Assembly (NCBI RefSeq): GCF_011064615.1
Contig: NZ_JAALJH010000007.1
Location: 119,710 to 183,709, forward strand
DNA from: Aquisphaera insulae
Lineage (GTDB): Bacteria > Planctomycetota > Planctomycetia > Isosphaerales > Isosphaeraceae
Length of the DNA stretch: 64,000 bases
Reading direction: 5' to 3'
Shown here: in pieces, positions 44,912 through 54,138 of the stretch
Position numbering within the stretch: position 1 is the first letter of the stretch
Layout: every line of letters begins with the position of its first letter
Notes under the pieces: generated by a model
What the model saw: only the letters and a program-made list of their open reading frames with translations
Databases searched by the model: none
What the model was told of the DNA's origin: nothing
Translations under genes and position numbers: made by a program

Positions 44912-45838
44912 ATGGACCCGCTCTCGGGCGTGCTTTCACTCCTGAAGCCGCAGAATACGATCTGCGGCGGCTTCGACGTCGGACGGGACTGGTCGATCCA
45001 GTTCCCCCAGCATGACGGCATCAAGTGCTACGCCATCGTTTCGGGCCGATGCTGGCTATCGGTGGAGGGGGTGCCCGAGGCGGTCCACCTGAAGGCGGGG
45101 GATTGCTTCCTGCTGCCGCTGGGCCGGCCTTTCCGGCTGGCGAGCGACCTCGCCCTGGAGCCCGTCGACTTCAGGGTGATTCATGGGAGTCGGCCGACCG
45201 GAGGCGTCTCGACATGGAACGGGGGAGGGGATGTCTCGGGGGTGGGCGGCTACTTCAGCCTCACCGGCAATCACGCCGGGATCCTGCTTCGAGTGCTGCC
45301 GCCGATCGTCCACATCCACCGGGAATCGGACCGCGCGGCGTTGCGCTGGTCGTTCGACCGGATGATGCAGGAGCTGCGCGAGCCGCGGCCGGGGAGCTTC
45401 CTGGTCCTCCAGCACCTCGCCCACATGATGCTGGTCCAGGCGCTGCGGGCGCACCTGGCGGAAGGGCTCAGGGGTGGCGTGGGCTGGCTCTTCGCGCTGG
45501 CGGACGAGCAGATCGGTCCGGCCATCGACGCCATGCACGGTGCCCCCGACCACCCCTGGACCTTGCGGGAGCTGGCGGAGCACGTCGGGATGTCGCGATC
45601 GGGCTTCGCCCGCAAGTTCAAGGAGACCGTGGGCGCGACGCCCATCGATTACCTGTCGCGCTGGCGGATGCTCCTGGCCGGCGACCGGCTGAGGAACTCG
45701 GAGGATTCCGTCTCCGCCATCTCCCGGTCGCTCGGCTATGAATCCGAGAGCGCCTTCAGCACGGCCTTCAGGCGGGTCATGGGCTGTTCACCCCGGCAGT
45801 ATGGCCGCGATCGCGACCCGGCGGACGCTTCGCGTTAG
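44912..45838 (+). CDS. AraC-family transcriptional regulator
   Basis: A 308-residue regulator. ATG 44912 is supported by AGGAG six bases upstream. The N-terminal cupin-like ligand domain (about 20-190) includes HLKAGDCFLLPLGRPF. The C-terminal double helix-turn-helix is clear (WTLRELAEHVGMSRSGFARK, then ISRSLGYESESAFSTAFRRV with the GYESESAFSTAF signature). It probably regulates the divergent SDR gene across the 128-base gap. Ligand unknown. Confidence 0.88.
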   Translation: MDPLSGVLSLLKPQNTICGGFDVGRDWSIQFPQHDGIKCYAIVSGRCWLSVEGVPEAVHLKAGDCFLLPLGRPFRLASDLALEPVDFRVIHGSRPTGGVSTWNGGGDVSGVGGYFSLTGNHAGILLRVLPPIVHIHRESDRAALRWSFDRMMQELREPRPGSFLVLQHLAHMMLVQALRAHLAEGLRGGVGWLFALADEQIGPAIDAMHGAPDHPWTLRELAEHVGMSRSGFARKFKETVGATPIDYLSRWRMLLAGDRLRNSEDSVSAISRSLGYESESAFSTAFRRVMGCSPRQYGRDRDPADASR

Positions 45839-45852
45839 CCCGGTCCTGGGCG

Positions 45853-45867
45853 CCGCTCGACGAGCGG
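45853..45867. terminator. Small hairpin between convergent genes
   Basis: CCGCTC and GAGCGG pair across GAC between the ends of the AraC-type and catalase-like genes. The stem is short and there is no T-run. Confidence 0.3.
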
Positions 45868-45924
45868 AGGGCCCATCCTCGACGGCATTCCATGCCCTTG
45901 TCGGCGGCCCTCGCACCGGCGTCA

Positions 45925-47013
45925 TCAGTCGGGGACATCGGCGATGGACGCGGGCTCGACGCGGGGCTGCGCGTTCATCTCATGGCGGTAGCGGCTCGAG
46001 CGTTCGTAGGCGGCGATCCGGACGCGCATGATGGAGCCCAGGGGCCGGTGCTCGCGGATGCCGTTCCAGGGGTTGAACGAGAGGACGTCGTCGCCGTAGA
46101 CGCGGCGGGCCGGGGACCAGGCGTCCTGGGGCGGGATCCGGAGCGTCGCCACCGGCTGATGGGGGGAGGTCTCTTCCCGCCACAGGATCGCGGCATCCTC
46201 GACGGGCATCGTGGCCAGGTCCTTGCAGAGCTGGGCCCGGAGCTGATATTCGGCCCCTTCGGCCCGGAAATGCGCGACGACGAGGTCGCGCATCGTCGAG
46301 AACTCGATCGGGCCGACGTCCTTGCCGGTGAGTGCCCGGATGTTCTCCGAGAGGGGCGAGGCGCTGATCTTGGCGATGTGGTCCCCGAAGCGGATCGCGG
46401 CCATCGAATGATAGGTTTCCCCCAGGATATGGTGGTTGTCCCGGGCCAGTCCGCGGAGGGTGGCGTCGGGCTCCCGCCCGACCAGCCTGGCGACGGCCTC
46501 GATGCCGCGGGCGGCCCCCGCCATGGCCCGCTGGACGACCTCCGGCCTGTCGCCGTTCTTCCCCAGGATCTCGACGAGCTCGCGATACTTGCGAACGGTG
46601 CCGAAGGCCAGGACCGGGATGTTGACCATCAGGAAATCCTGGTTGTGCCCCGGATCGCCGGGCAGCAGCCGTTCTCCCTCGACCCCGATCACCTTGACGG
46701 CCATGCCGCGAGGCGCGGGGACGGCATCGCTGCGGATGTCTCCCTGGGCCGACGACAGCCGGACCACGACCGGATACGTGGCCGGCCTGGCGAAGATCCC
46801 CTGCGCCAGGTGCTCCGGCAGGCCGGGCACGACGAGCTCCCCCTTGAGGAGCCCATGACTCTTGGCGTGGGCGTCGCGGACGGCGTGGTTGTGGCGATCG
46901 AAGGCCTTGCGGTTGTTCGCGGCCATGATCTCCACGATTTCCGCGGTCAACGCATCCTCGTCCGCGGCCTGCACCTCGACATCGGGGGAATAACGAACAT
47001 AATCTTCACCCAA
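45925..47013 (-). CDS. Catalase-family haem protein (y4iL/SrpA-like)
   Basis: A 362-residue protein. TTG 47013 is preferred because GGAGGGG stands five bases before it; a TTG at 47052 would add 13 residues. It keeps catalase-fold motifs (FDRHNHAVRDAHAKSHGLLK, VVRLSSAQGDIRSDAVPAPR for the NADPH/haem region, and RYRHEM near the end) but is shorter than typical monofunctional catalases. Likely oxidises or removes peroxides; the reaction is uncertain. It is divergent from an SGNH hydrolase gene. Confidence 0.85.
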   Translation of the reverse strand: MGEDYVRYSPDVEVQAADEDALTAEIVEIMAANNRKAFDRHNHAVRDAHAKSHGLLKGELVVPGLPEHLAQGIFARPATYPVVVRLSSAQGDIRSDAVPAPRGMAVKVIGVEGERLLPGDPGHNQDFLMVNIPVLAFGTVRKYRELVEILGKNGDRPEVVQRAMAGAARGIEAVARLVGREPDATLRGLARDNHHILGETYHSMAAIRFGDHIAKISASPLSENIRALTGKDVGPIEFSTMRDLVVAHFRAEGAEYQLRAQLCKDLATMPVEDAAILWREETSPHQPVATLRIPPQDAWSPARRVYGDDVLSFNPWNGIREHRPLGSIMRVRIAAYERSSRYRHEMNAQPRVEPASIADVPD

Positions 47014-47115
47014 GGCAGCCCCTCCGAGAATGGGCCCGAGGGTCGATGCCAAGCAATCGGATCGTTCACGCCGTCATCGCTACCTGCATCCGCCGTGCCG
47101 ATCCCGATGAAACGC

Positions 47116-47143
47116 AAACGGTCACGCCCCGACCGGACCGTTT
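47116..47143. promoter_or_regulatory. Inverted repeat AAACGGTC-N12-GACCGTTT
   Basis: A perfect 8-bp inverted repeat with centre spacing of about two DNA turns lies in the gap between the divergent catalase-like and SGNH genes. It is a good candidate for a dimeric regulator site, possibly redox- or carbohydrate-linked. Confidence 0.4.
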
Positions 47144-47170
47144 CCGTGTCCTCACAGGAGACCTGGACCG

Positions 47171-48262
47171 ATGAGAGAGCTTGCCCGCTTCGTGTTGGCC
47201 TTCCTCATGGCGTATGGCTTGCTCACGCCTCGAGCCTCGGCGGAGGAACCGCGGTGGCACGACGCGGCGTCGCTCGAGGTCGAGGGGCGGGGCTGGGCGA
47301 GGACCGCCGGGCCCTTCGACCGGCTCCCGGATTCGGCCCGAGGCAAGGTCACGCAGGACGTCTGGGACCTGAGCAAGGATTCGGCCGGCGTCTGCGTTCG
47401 GTTCGTCACCGACGCGGCGGTCGTGCAGGTCCGGTGGTCGCTGACGAGCCATTCGCTGGCCATGCCGCACATGCCCGCGACCGGGGTCAGCGGCGTGGAC
47501 CTCTATGCCAGGTCCGAGGACGGCTCCTGGCTCTTCGTCGGCAATCGTTCGCCCCTCAAGCCGGACGGCAACGACGCCCGGATCGAATTCCCGGGAGGGG
47601 GGAAATCGGGCCGCGAGTGCCTGCTCTACCTGCCGCTCTACAACGGCACGAAGTCCCTGGAGATCGGCGTACCGCCGGGGGCGAGCCTGACGCCGCCGCC
47701 GCCCCGCCCCGAGGCGCTCCGCAAGCCGGTCGTCGTCTACGGCACGTCGATCGTCCAGGGGGGCTGCGCATCCCGGCCGGGGATGGCCTGGCCGGCCATC
47801 CTGGGCCGGATGCTCGATCGCCCGGTGATCAACCTGGGATTCTCCGGCTCGGGCAAGATGGAGCCGACCGTCGGCGAGGTGCTCGCCGAGATCGACGCCT
47901 CCGCGTTCGTGATCGATTGCATCTGGAATATCGGCGACGACGTGGACGTCTACCCGGATCGCGTGTCGAAGCTCGTCCGGGCGATCCGCAAGGGCCATCC
48001 CGCCGTGCCCATCCTCTTCGTGGGGCAGTCGCTGATCCGCCCGAAGGCCCACCCGTCGAGGGCCTCGACCTGGCAGGAGGAGGCGGTGCGGGCCTTGCAG
48101 GCGGAGGGCGTCAAGGGCCTGTTCACGGTCCCGGGGAAGGACCTGCTCGGCGACGACGGCGAGGCGACGGTGGACGGCGTCCACCTCACCGACCTCGGCA
48201 TGCTCCGCCAGGCGCGCATCCTCCTGCCCGCGGTCCGTGCGGCCCAGGACGGGTTGAAGTAG
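47171..48262 (+). CDS. Secreted SGNH/GDSL-family hydrolase
   Basis: A 363-residue protein with a signal peptide (LARFVLAFLMAYGLLTPRASA). After an N-terminal beta domain (about 28-180), the SGNH core begins at VVVYGTSIVQGGCASRPGMAW, where the Ser is the nucleophile (block I). INLGFSGSGKM is the Gly block, WNIGDDVDVYP follows, and DGVHLTDLGM gives the catalytic Asp/His (block V). Such enzymes usually act as carbohydrate esterases. ATG 47171 has AGGAG eleven bases upstream. Confidence 0.87.
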   Translation: MRELARFVLAFLMAYGLLTPRASAEEPRWHDAASLEVEGRGWARTAGPFDRLPDSARGKVTQDVWDLSKDSAGVCVRFVTDAAVVQVRWSLTSHSLAMPHMPATGVSGVDLYARSEDGSWLFVGNRSPLKPDGNDARIEFPGGGKSGRECLLYLPLYNGTKSLEIGVPPGASLTPPPPRPEALRKPVVVYGTSIVQGGCASRPGMAWPAILGRMLDRPVINLGFSGSGKMEPTVGEVLAEIDASAFVIDCIWNIGDDVDVYPDRVSKLVRAIRKGHPAVPILFVGQSLIRPKAHPSRASTWQEEAVRALQAEGVKGLFTVPGKDLLGDDGEATVDGVHLTDLGMLRQARILLPAVRAAQDGLK

Positions 48263-48292
48263 GCCCCGGACGCGAGGCCTCCGGGCCCTCGG

Positions 48293-49126
48293 TCACTCGG
48301 GAGCCCCGTCGATCAGGTCCTGGAGCATCCGGAGGACCCCCGGCGCCTCGGCTTCGCCGAAGCCGTGGGCGATGAGCGGGCCGTCGTAGCCGATCCGTCG
48401 GACGGCGGCGACGAACGCCCGGAAGTCGACCGCCCCCTGGCCCGGGGACACGAACCGGCCGGCCGCGTCGACGTCCTTGATGTGGACGAGCTTCAGATCG
48501 GGGGCGAGGAGCCTGGCGGCCTCGGCGATGACGGCGGGCTGGCGGGGGAGGGCCTCGGGCGGGAGGATGTTGGCGGGATCGAGGACGATGCCGAGAGACG
48601 GCGATCCGACCTCGTCGAGCAGGCGGCGGGCGTGAGGGGCGTCGGCGATGACGTTGCCGGGCTCGGGCTCGATGGCGAGCGCGACGCCGAACGACTCGGC
48701 GAGGCCCAGCGCGAAATCGAGCTCGGCGAGGAGGTCGGACCAGGCGGCCTCGGTGGCGTTGTCGGGGTGGTGATGCCACATGTTGTCGGGGTTGCGGGTG
48801 CCGGTGCAGAGGGAGACGAGCGGGATGGCCATGTCGGCGGCAGCACGGACGACGTTGGCGAAGCCGACGCGGTCGGCCTGTCGGCGGTCACGGTCGGGAT
48901 GGATCATGTTGTAGGTGCCGGAGAGGGCGCACAGATCCAGGCCGGCGGCCTGCGCGGCCCGCCTGACCGTTGCCGGGATGCCGGCTGGGAGCTCGGCCGG
49001 CAGGGGCGCAAGGCCGAGGCAGGAGAGGTTGAGCTGCACGGACAGGAAGCCGTCGGCCCGGATCGTCGCGAAGAGGGCCTCGACGGGGCGTGGCGAGTAG
49101 GCGCGGGCGAAGATGCCGGGGATCAT
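48293..49126 (-). CDS. Sugar phosphate isomerase/epimerase-like (xylose isomerase TIM barrel)
   Basis: A 277-residue protein of the AP-endonuclease-2/xylose-isomerase-like TIM-barrel family: LSGTYNMIHPDRD, PLVSLCTGTRNPDNMWHHH, VALAIEPEPGN, IVLDPANIL and HIKDVDAAGRFVS carry the metal-binding Glu/Asp/His pattern. It shares ATGA with the upstream Gfo/Idh/MocA gene and so is cotranslated; such pairs interconvert keto-sugars and inositol-type polyols. The exact substrate is unknown. Confidence 0.85.
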   Translation of the reverse strand: MIPGIFARAYSPRPVEALFATIRADGFLSVQLNLSCLGLAPLPAELPAGIPATVRRAAQAAGLDLCALSGTYNMIHPDRDRRQADRVGFANVVRAAADMAIPLVSLCTGTRNPDNMWHHHPDNATEAAWSDLLAELDFALGLAESFGVALAIEPEPGNVIADAPHARRLLDEVGSPSLGIVLDPANILPPEALPRQPAVIAEAARLLAPDLKLVHIKDVDAAGRFVSPGQGAVDFRAFVAAVRRIGYDGPLIAHGFGEAEAPGVLRMLQDLIDGAPE

Positions 49127-50202
49127 GCGGGGGCCCCTGTCGTGTCGTCGAGGTGGACTGGCTCACCGGTGCGGACGGATCGCTCGATGGCGGCCATGGC
49201 CTTCATGGACGCCAGGCCGTCCCGGACGTCGGCCCCGCGCTGGGGGACGCCGACGAGGATCGTGTCGGCGAAGGCCTCGAGCTGGCGGCGGTAGAAGTGG
49301 CCGTCGGCGCCGAGGACGCGGGTGGTGGTCGCGTTCCGCTCGTGGAAGATCTCGACGTCGCTCGACTTGTAGTACCAGGGGTTGAAGGTCCTGGCCCGGA
49401 CGCTGCCGCGCTCGCCGTAGATCTCGAAGCCCTCGGACCAGTCGCCGCGGATCGGGACGGTCAGGTCCAGGTGGCCCATCGCGGTGCTCTCGAACTCGAC
49501 GTCGATGAACCAGCAGCGGGCGCCGAACTTCTCGCGCAGGCGAGCCCGGACCGAGCGGATTGGGCCGCCGAGGAAGCGGGCGAGGTCCACGAGGTGGCTG
49601 CCGTGTGCGAGCATCTCGTAGCGGGCCCGGTCGGCCTTCGGGTCGCCGTCGGGCCGGATCGCATCGGCCCCGCGGCGGGGGAGCGGCTGGACGGCGTCGG
49701 TCATCGTGTAGCGATGGGTCGAGTCGCAGTACCAGGCCTTGAAGGCGAGCATCGTGCCCATTTCCTCGGCGATGAACGCGCGTGCGGACTCGATCCCCGG
49801 GTCGAACCGGAGCATGTGGCCCACCTGGAAGACCAGGCCGCTCGCCTCCACGGCCCTCGCCAGGTGTTCCACCTCGGCGACGTTCAGGCCGATCGGCTTC
49901 TCGCAGAGGACGTGCTTGCCGGCCGCGATCGCGCGGAGGGCGGCCGGGACGTGGAAGGCGTCCGACGTCGCGACGACGACCGCCTCCACGGCGGGGTCGG
50001 CCAGCATCCGGTCGTAATCCAGGTAGATCGCCCCGGCGTCGTAGAAGGCGCCGAAGCGTTCAGCCAGGCCCGCGTCGGCGTCGCAGACGGCACGCAGTGT
50101 CGTGTTGCGGCCCTTCTGGACGGATTCGAGGTGGGCGAACTGCGCGATCGGCCCGCAGCCAAGGATTCCCACGCGGAGGAGGCGGTCATCTTTCGGAACC
50201 AT
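49123..50202 (-). CDS. Gfo/Idh/MocA-family oxidoreductase
   Basis: A 359-residue protein. ATG 50202 is preferred to the upstream TTG-initiated extension. The N-terminal Rossmann motif is VGILGCGPIAQFAHLESV, and the conserved catalytic-Lys motif is HVLCEKPIG. The C-terminal substrate domain has the usual beta sheet. It is cotranslated with the isomerase-like gene (ATGA) and lies 76 bases after GH127, consistent with oxidation of sugars released by that enzyme. Substrate unknown. Confidence 0.87.
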   Translation of the reverse strand: MVPKDDRLLRVGILGCGPIAQFAHLESVQKGRNTTLRAVCDADAGLAERFGAFYDAGAIYLDYDRMLADPAVEAVVVATSDAFHVPAALRAIAAGKHVLCEKPIGLNVAEVEHLARAVEASGLVFQVGHMLRFDPGIESARAFIAEEMGTMLAFKAWYCDSTHRYTMTDAVQPLPRRGADAIRPDGDPKADRARYEMLAHGSHLVDLARFLGGPIRSVRARLREKFGARCWFIDVEFESTAMGHLDLTVPIRGDWSEGFEIYGERGSVRARTFNPWYYKSSDVEIFHERNATTTRVLGADGHFYRRQLEAFADTILVGVPQRGADVRDGLASMKAMAAIERSVRTGEPVHLDDTTGAPA

Positions 50203-50278
50203 CTGCTTCCCGAGAGTCAGGACGAGCGTGGTCAAGGGTCCGGGGGCGTGCGATGATCGACGGGAGCCCGGGCGACGA

Positions 50279-52714
50279 TCAGGGAGTCCCGTGCTCGCCC
50301 GGGCGCATCAGGCGGATGTCGAAGATGCCGCCGGCCAGGCCGGACGGAGCGGCGAGCTTGATCGTCAGGCGACCATCCGTCGCGGACGAGAGGATCTCCG
50401 CGGGGATCGGATAGCGCTTCTCGAAGAACCGGCCGCGTCGCGATCCGTCGGGCCGCTCGGTGGCGAGGACCTTGCCGTTGGCGAGGACGTCGAAGGTGCG
50501 GCCGCGGTCCCAGCCGGAGTAGGTGATGGCCAGCTCGACGGCCTTCTCTCCCCGGGGGTCCAGGGTGTACTGGAACCAGCGTCCGTGGCGCCATCGGCGG
50601 CCCTCGAAGAAGCCGGAGTCCATCCCCTCGCCGGCCAGCCCGTGGTCCACCTCCGGTTGCTGCTCGCCGACGGAGACCGAGTCGAGCGTGGCGGCGTCGC
50701 GGGCGAGCTTCTCCCGCTCCGCCGCGGCCAGCCGCTCGCGACGAGCTGCCAGGCCCTCCCGGGTCGTGAGCTGCCAGTACATCTGGTAGCGGGCGTCGTG
50801 CAGGCGGAAGAATGGTAGCAAGGGCAGGCCGGCTTTCGCCTCCGGCTCGACCACGTCCACGAGCCGGAAATGAAGCGGCCCGGCGGCCGGATCGGGATCG
50901 GGGACGACGTGAGCGGGAAGTTCGGCCGGGGTCGTCAACAGGACCGGCATCGCGTCCAGTGGGCGGTACGAGCCGCCGGCGATGTGATCGCCGCGCCCCG
51001 CGCCGGCGCGCAGGCCGTCGAGGTGCTCGGTGCCGGCGGGAGCTGCCAGGACGATCGGCCCGCGGAGGATCGCGTACCATTCGGAGCCGTCGGGGAGGCC
51101 CTCGACGGTCGTCCGCATCGGGAGGTCGACCTCGACCCGGTCGCCGTCCTTCCACTCGCGGCGGAGTGCGACGTACGAGGACGGGGCGGAATCGACCCGG
51201 ACCCTCGCCCCGTTGACCGTCACGGCGAAGGCCCCCGGGGCGACCCATCCCGGGTTTCGCAGGTGGAGGGTGAACGTCGCCGGCCGGTCGAGATGGAGGA
51301 TCAGCCGTGTCCGCTCCTCGTCGGGGAACGTGGTTTCCTGGCGGAGCTTCAGTCCCATGCCCTGCGCGTCGAGCTCGGAGGCGAGGTAGAGGTTCACATA
51401 CAGTCCGTCCGCCGCCTTCGCGTAGAGGAACTGGCCGTACTTGCCCGGGTTCTCCATGCCCGAGCCGACGCAGCACCAGAAGCCCTTCTCCGGCTGCGAG
51501 TAGACGCGGTAATGCCCCGGCCGGATCGGCGTGAAGTAGACGTAGCCGGGGATGCTCGGGTGGATCGAGGCGAGGATGTGATTGAAGAGGGCACGCTCGT
51601 AGTAGTCTGCGTACGCCGCCTTCGGGCCGGTGGCGAAGAGCTGCTCGGTCAGGCGGAGCATGTTGTAGGTGTTGCAGGTCTCCGGCCCTTCGCGATGTTC
51701 GAGAAGGCCGTGAAAGTCGCTCGGGTCGTTGAAATGCTCGGATACGCTGTTGCCGCCGAAGGCGACCGAACGTCGGCGGGTGACGGTCTCCCAGAAGAAG
51801 CGGGCCCCTGAGTCGGCTTCGCGGTCTCCGGAGAGCGTGGCGATGCGCTCGAGGCCGATCACCTTCGGGATCTGCGTGTTCGCGTGCAGGCCGGTGAGGC
51901 GGTCTTCCCCGCGCCGAAGGGGATCGAGCACGGCCTTGTGGTTGAACCGGCGGGCGAGCGTGAGGTACTTCTCGTCTCCGGTGATCGCGGCGATGTCGGC
52001 GAGCACCTCGTTCATGCCGCCGTGCTCCTGGCCGAGCATCCGCTGCATCTGGTCGTCGGAAAGCCCGGAAACGACGCGGCCGGCCCAGTCGCCGAGGCGG
52101 ATCAGCAGCTCGCGGGCCTTCGCGTTGCCGGCCACCATGTAGGCGTCGCGGAGGCCGGCGAAGGTCTTGTGGACGTTGTACCAGGGGACCCACTTTCGGT
52201 TCACCGCGCCGACGTGGCCGGCGGCGATCTCCTTCCAGAGCTCATGGCTGCCGGGCACGCCGCCGATGTAGCCGTCGCCGGAGGCCTGTTGGCAGGCCTC
52301 CAACTCATCGATCATGTGATCCAGCCGGCGGCGGAGTTCGCCGTCCTTCGTGTCCTCCCCGGCGGCGATCATGTTCGCGAGCGCGGAGAGATAGTGGCCC
52401 GCGATGTGACCGTCCAGCCCGCCGCTCTCCCAGTTCCCGTAAGGAGGCTTGCGAGGTTCCAGCCCCGCTTCCCGGCGGAAGGGGGCGATCAGTCGGCCCG
52501 GGTCGACCGCCAGCAAGTACCTGCGATTGACCTCCACGGCCGACTTGAAGGGCCCGTCGAGCAGTCGGACGGATCTGAGCGGGAAAGGCTCGGCGGCGAT
52601 CGCCGGAGGCTTGGCCGGCTCTTCGGCCTTGGCTTGGGAGCCCGCCGCGCCGGCGAGACCGGGGCCTGCCAGGCTGAACGCCAGCACGACGGATCGGGAG
52701 AGGAGACGTCCCAT
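50279..52714 (-). CDS. Glycoside hydrolase family 127-like beta-L-arabinofuranosidase
   Basis: An 811-residue exported protein with a signal peptide (SRSVVLAFSLAGPGLAGAAG). The alpha/alpha-barrel shows the GH127 pattern: NWESGGLDGHIAGHYLSALA, PWYNVHKTFAGLRDA, EHGGMNEVLADI, GPETCNTYNMLRL and FWCCVGSGMEN, the last two holding the Cys that binds zinc and acts as nucleophile in HypBA1. An added C-terminal domain carries DUF4986-like beta sheet. It probably removes arabinofuranose from plant or glycoprotein glycans. It lies in a leftward sugar-processing run. Confidence 0.87.
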   Translation of the reverse strand: MGRLLSRSVVLAFSLAGPGLAGAAGSQAKAEEPAKPPAIAAEPFPLRSVRLLDGPFKSAVEVNRRYLLAVDPGRLIAPFRREAGLEPRKPPYGNWESGGLDGHIAGHYLSALANMIAAGEDTKDGELRRRLDHMIDELEACQQASGDGYIGGVPGSHELWKEIAAGHVGAVNRKWVPWYNVHKTFAGLRDAYMVAGNAKARELLIRLGDWAGRVVSGLSDDQMQRMLGQEHGGMNEVLADIAAITGDEKYLTLARRFNHKAVLDPLRRGEDRLTGLHANTQIPKVIGLERIATLSGDREADSGARFFWETVTRRRSVAFGGNSVSEHFNDPSDFHGLLEHREGPETCNTYNMLRLTEQLFATGPKAAYADYYERALFNHILASIHPSIPGYVYFTPIRPGHYRVYSQPEKGFWCCVGSGMENPGKYGQFLYAKAADGLYVNLYLASELDAQGMGLKLRQETTFPDEERTRLILHLDRPATFTLHLRNPGWVAPGAFAVTVNGARVRVDSAPSSYVALRREWKDGDRVEVDLPMRTTVEGLPDGSEWYAILRGPIVLAAPAGTEHLDGLRAGAGRGDHIAGGSYRPLDAMPVLLTTPAELPAHVVPDPDPAAGPLHFRLVDVVEPEAKAGLPLLPFFRLHDARYQMYWQLTTREGLAARRERLAAAEREKLARDAATLDSVSVGEQQPEVDHGLAGEGMDSGFFEGRRWRHGRWFQYTLDPRGEKAVELAITYSGWDRGRTFDVLANGKVLATERPDGSRRGRFFEKRYPIPAEILSSATDGRLTIKLAAPSGLAGGIFDIRLMRPGEHGTP

Positions 52715-52776
52715 CGCAAGGTTTCCTGTTGCAGATCAGTCGGACTTTCGGCCCATGGCGCCGGGGTCTCCCGGCC

Positions 52777-53940
52777 TCAGGCCTCCATGACGCGCTCGAG
52801 GGCGGTCCTGAAGCGGGCCATCTCGTCGCGGGTGCCGATCGTGACGCGGACGTGATTGGGGAGTGCCGACCAGGCCCGGCCGACGGCGACCTTGTAGGCG
52901 ATCATGTCCCGGGACATCTGCCGGCCCGGCCGCTTGCCGTCCACCAGGATCATGTTGGCCTCGGACGGGATGAAGCCGATGCCCTTCTTCTGCATCCAGG
53001 CGCAAAGGTCCTCGCGGATATCGGCGACGACCTTCCGGCGGTCGGCGACGAGGCCCTTGTCCTTCAGACTGGCGACCGCGCCGGCCATGCCGGTGGCGGG
53101 CATGATCCCGAGGCCGCCATAATTCCTCAGCTTCTCCAGCAGGTCGGGCCGTCCGATCGCCGCTCCGGCGCGGAGGCCCGCCATGCCGTAGAGCTTGGAG
53201 AAGGTCCGGAGGATGATCACGTCCTTCTCCGCGGCCACGTGGTCGATCGCCGGGGTCGCGGCCGTCGTGAAGTGGATGTAGGCCTCGTCGATCAGGACGA
53301 CGCAGCCCTTCGGCTTGTTGGCGATGATGTAATCCACGTCCTCCTTCCGGGTCACCGTGCCGGTCGGGTTGTTCGGGTTGCAGACGTAGATCACGCCGGC
53401 GTTCGGGTCGGCCTCGACCATCGCCTTCGGGTCGTGCGAGTAGTCCTTGCGGAGCGGTACCTGGATGGTCTTCGCGCCGATGAACCGGGCCGCACTCGCG
53501 GGTGCCTCGTAGCCGGGGTTGGCGGTGATCAGCGGCCGGGTCGGCGACGTGAACGCGAGCACGGCGCGGTGGAGGGGATCGCTGGAGCCCGGGAAGGGGA
53601 GGATGTGCGAGGCGGGCAGGCCCTCGACCTCCGCCATCGTGTCGATGAAGGCGTACGTCTGATCGAAGAGATAGCGGCCCCCCCGGCGGACGACCGCGGT
53701 GATGGACTCGATGGCCGCGGGGCAGGGGCCCATCGGGTTCTCGTTGGCGTTGAGCTTCACCGCGTCGGCCGGGATCGTGCCGATCGCCCGGATGTCCTGG
53801 GCCAGGGCCGCCTCGTTGTAGAAGGGGAGGGAGGGCCCGGCCGTGAGCAGGGCGGCCCAGCGCGCGAAATCGCGGCGGTTGAAGCCCCGGTCACGCAGCT
53901 CGGCTCGGCGATCGGCCCTCAGGGTGAATGGCTCGCGCAT
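52777..53940 (-). CDS. Tat-signal PLP-dependent aminotransferase (histidinol-phosphate aminotransferase-like)
   Basis: A 387-residue fold-type I aminotransferase. ATG 53940 has GGAGGG five bases upstream. The N-terminus carries a twin-arginine signal (NRRDFARWAALLTAGPSLPF), then LNANENPMGPCPAAIESI like HisC, VCNPNNPTGTV, VLIDEAYIHF and the PLP Lys in RTFSKLYGMAGLR. The Tat signal is unusual, since HisC-type enzymes are cytoplasmic, so this paralogue is probably exported and not a biosynthetic HisC. GH127 follows 62 bases downstream. Confidence 0.85.
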   Translation of the reverse strand: MREPFTLRADRRAELRDRGFNRRDFARWAALLTAGPSLPFYNEAALAQDIRAIGTIPADAVKLNANENPMGPCPAAIESITAVVRRGGRYLFDQTYAFIDTMAEVEGLPASHILPFPGSSDPLHRAVLAFTSPTRPLITANPGYEAPASAARFIGAKTIQVPLRKDYSHDPKAMVEADPNAGVIYVCNPNNPTGTVTRKEDVDYIIANKPKGCVVLIDEAYIHFTTAATPAIDHVAAEKDVIILRTFSKLYGMAGLRAGAAIGRPDLLEKLRNYGGLGIMPATGMAGAVASLKDKGLVADRRKVVADIREDLCAWMQKKGIGFIPSEANMILVDGKRPGRQMSRDMIAYKVAVGRAWSALPNHVRVTIGTRDEMARFRTALERVMEA

Positions 53941-54138
53941 CGTCCCTCCGGGGATAGGATGGTGAAGGACAGACAGGAGGCGATGCAGGTGGAGAGCTTC
54001 GGGTTGTCGAAGACCTGCCCGAGGGCGCGGCATCGGATCGATCGGTCTCGTCGGGCCGCACGGATCCGAGGCCATATGCCTGGTCGGACGAGTATGGCAC
54101 GATCGGCCGCGCGCCGCAACCGCGGGGTCGCTCACCGC

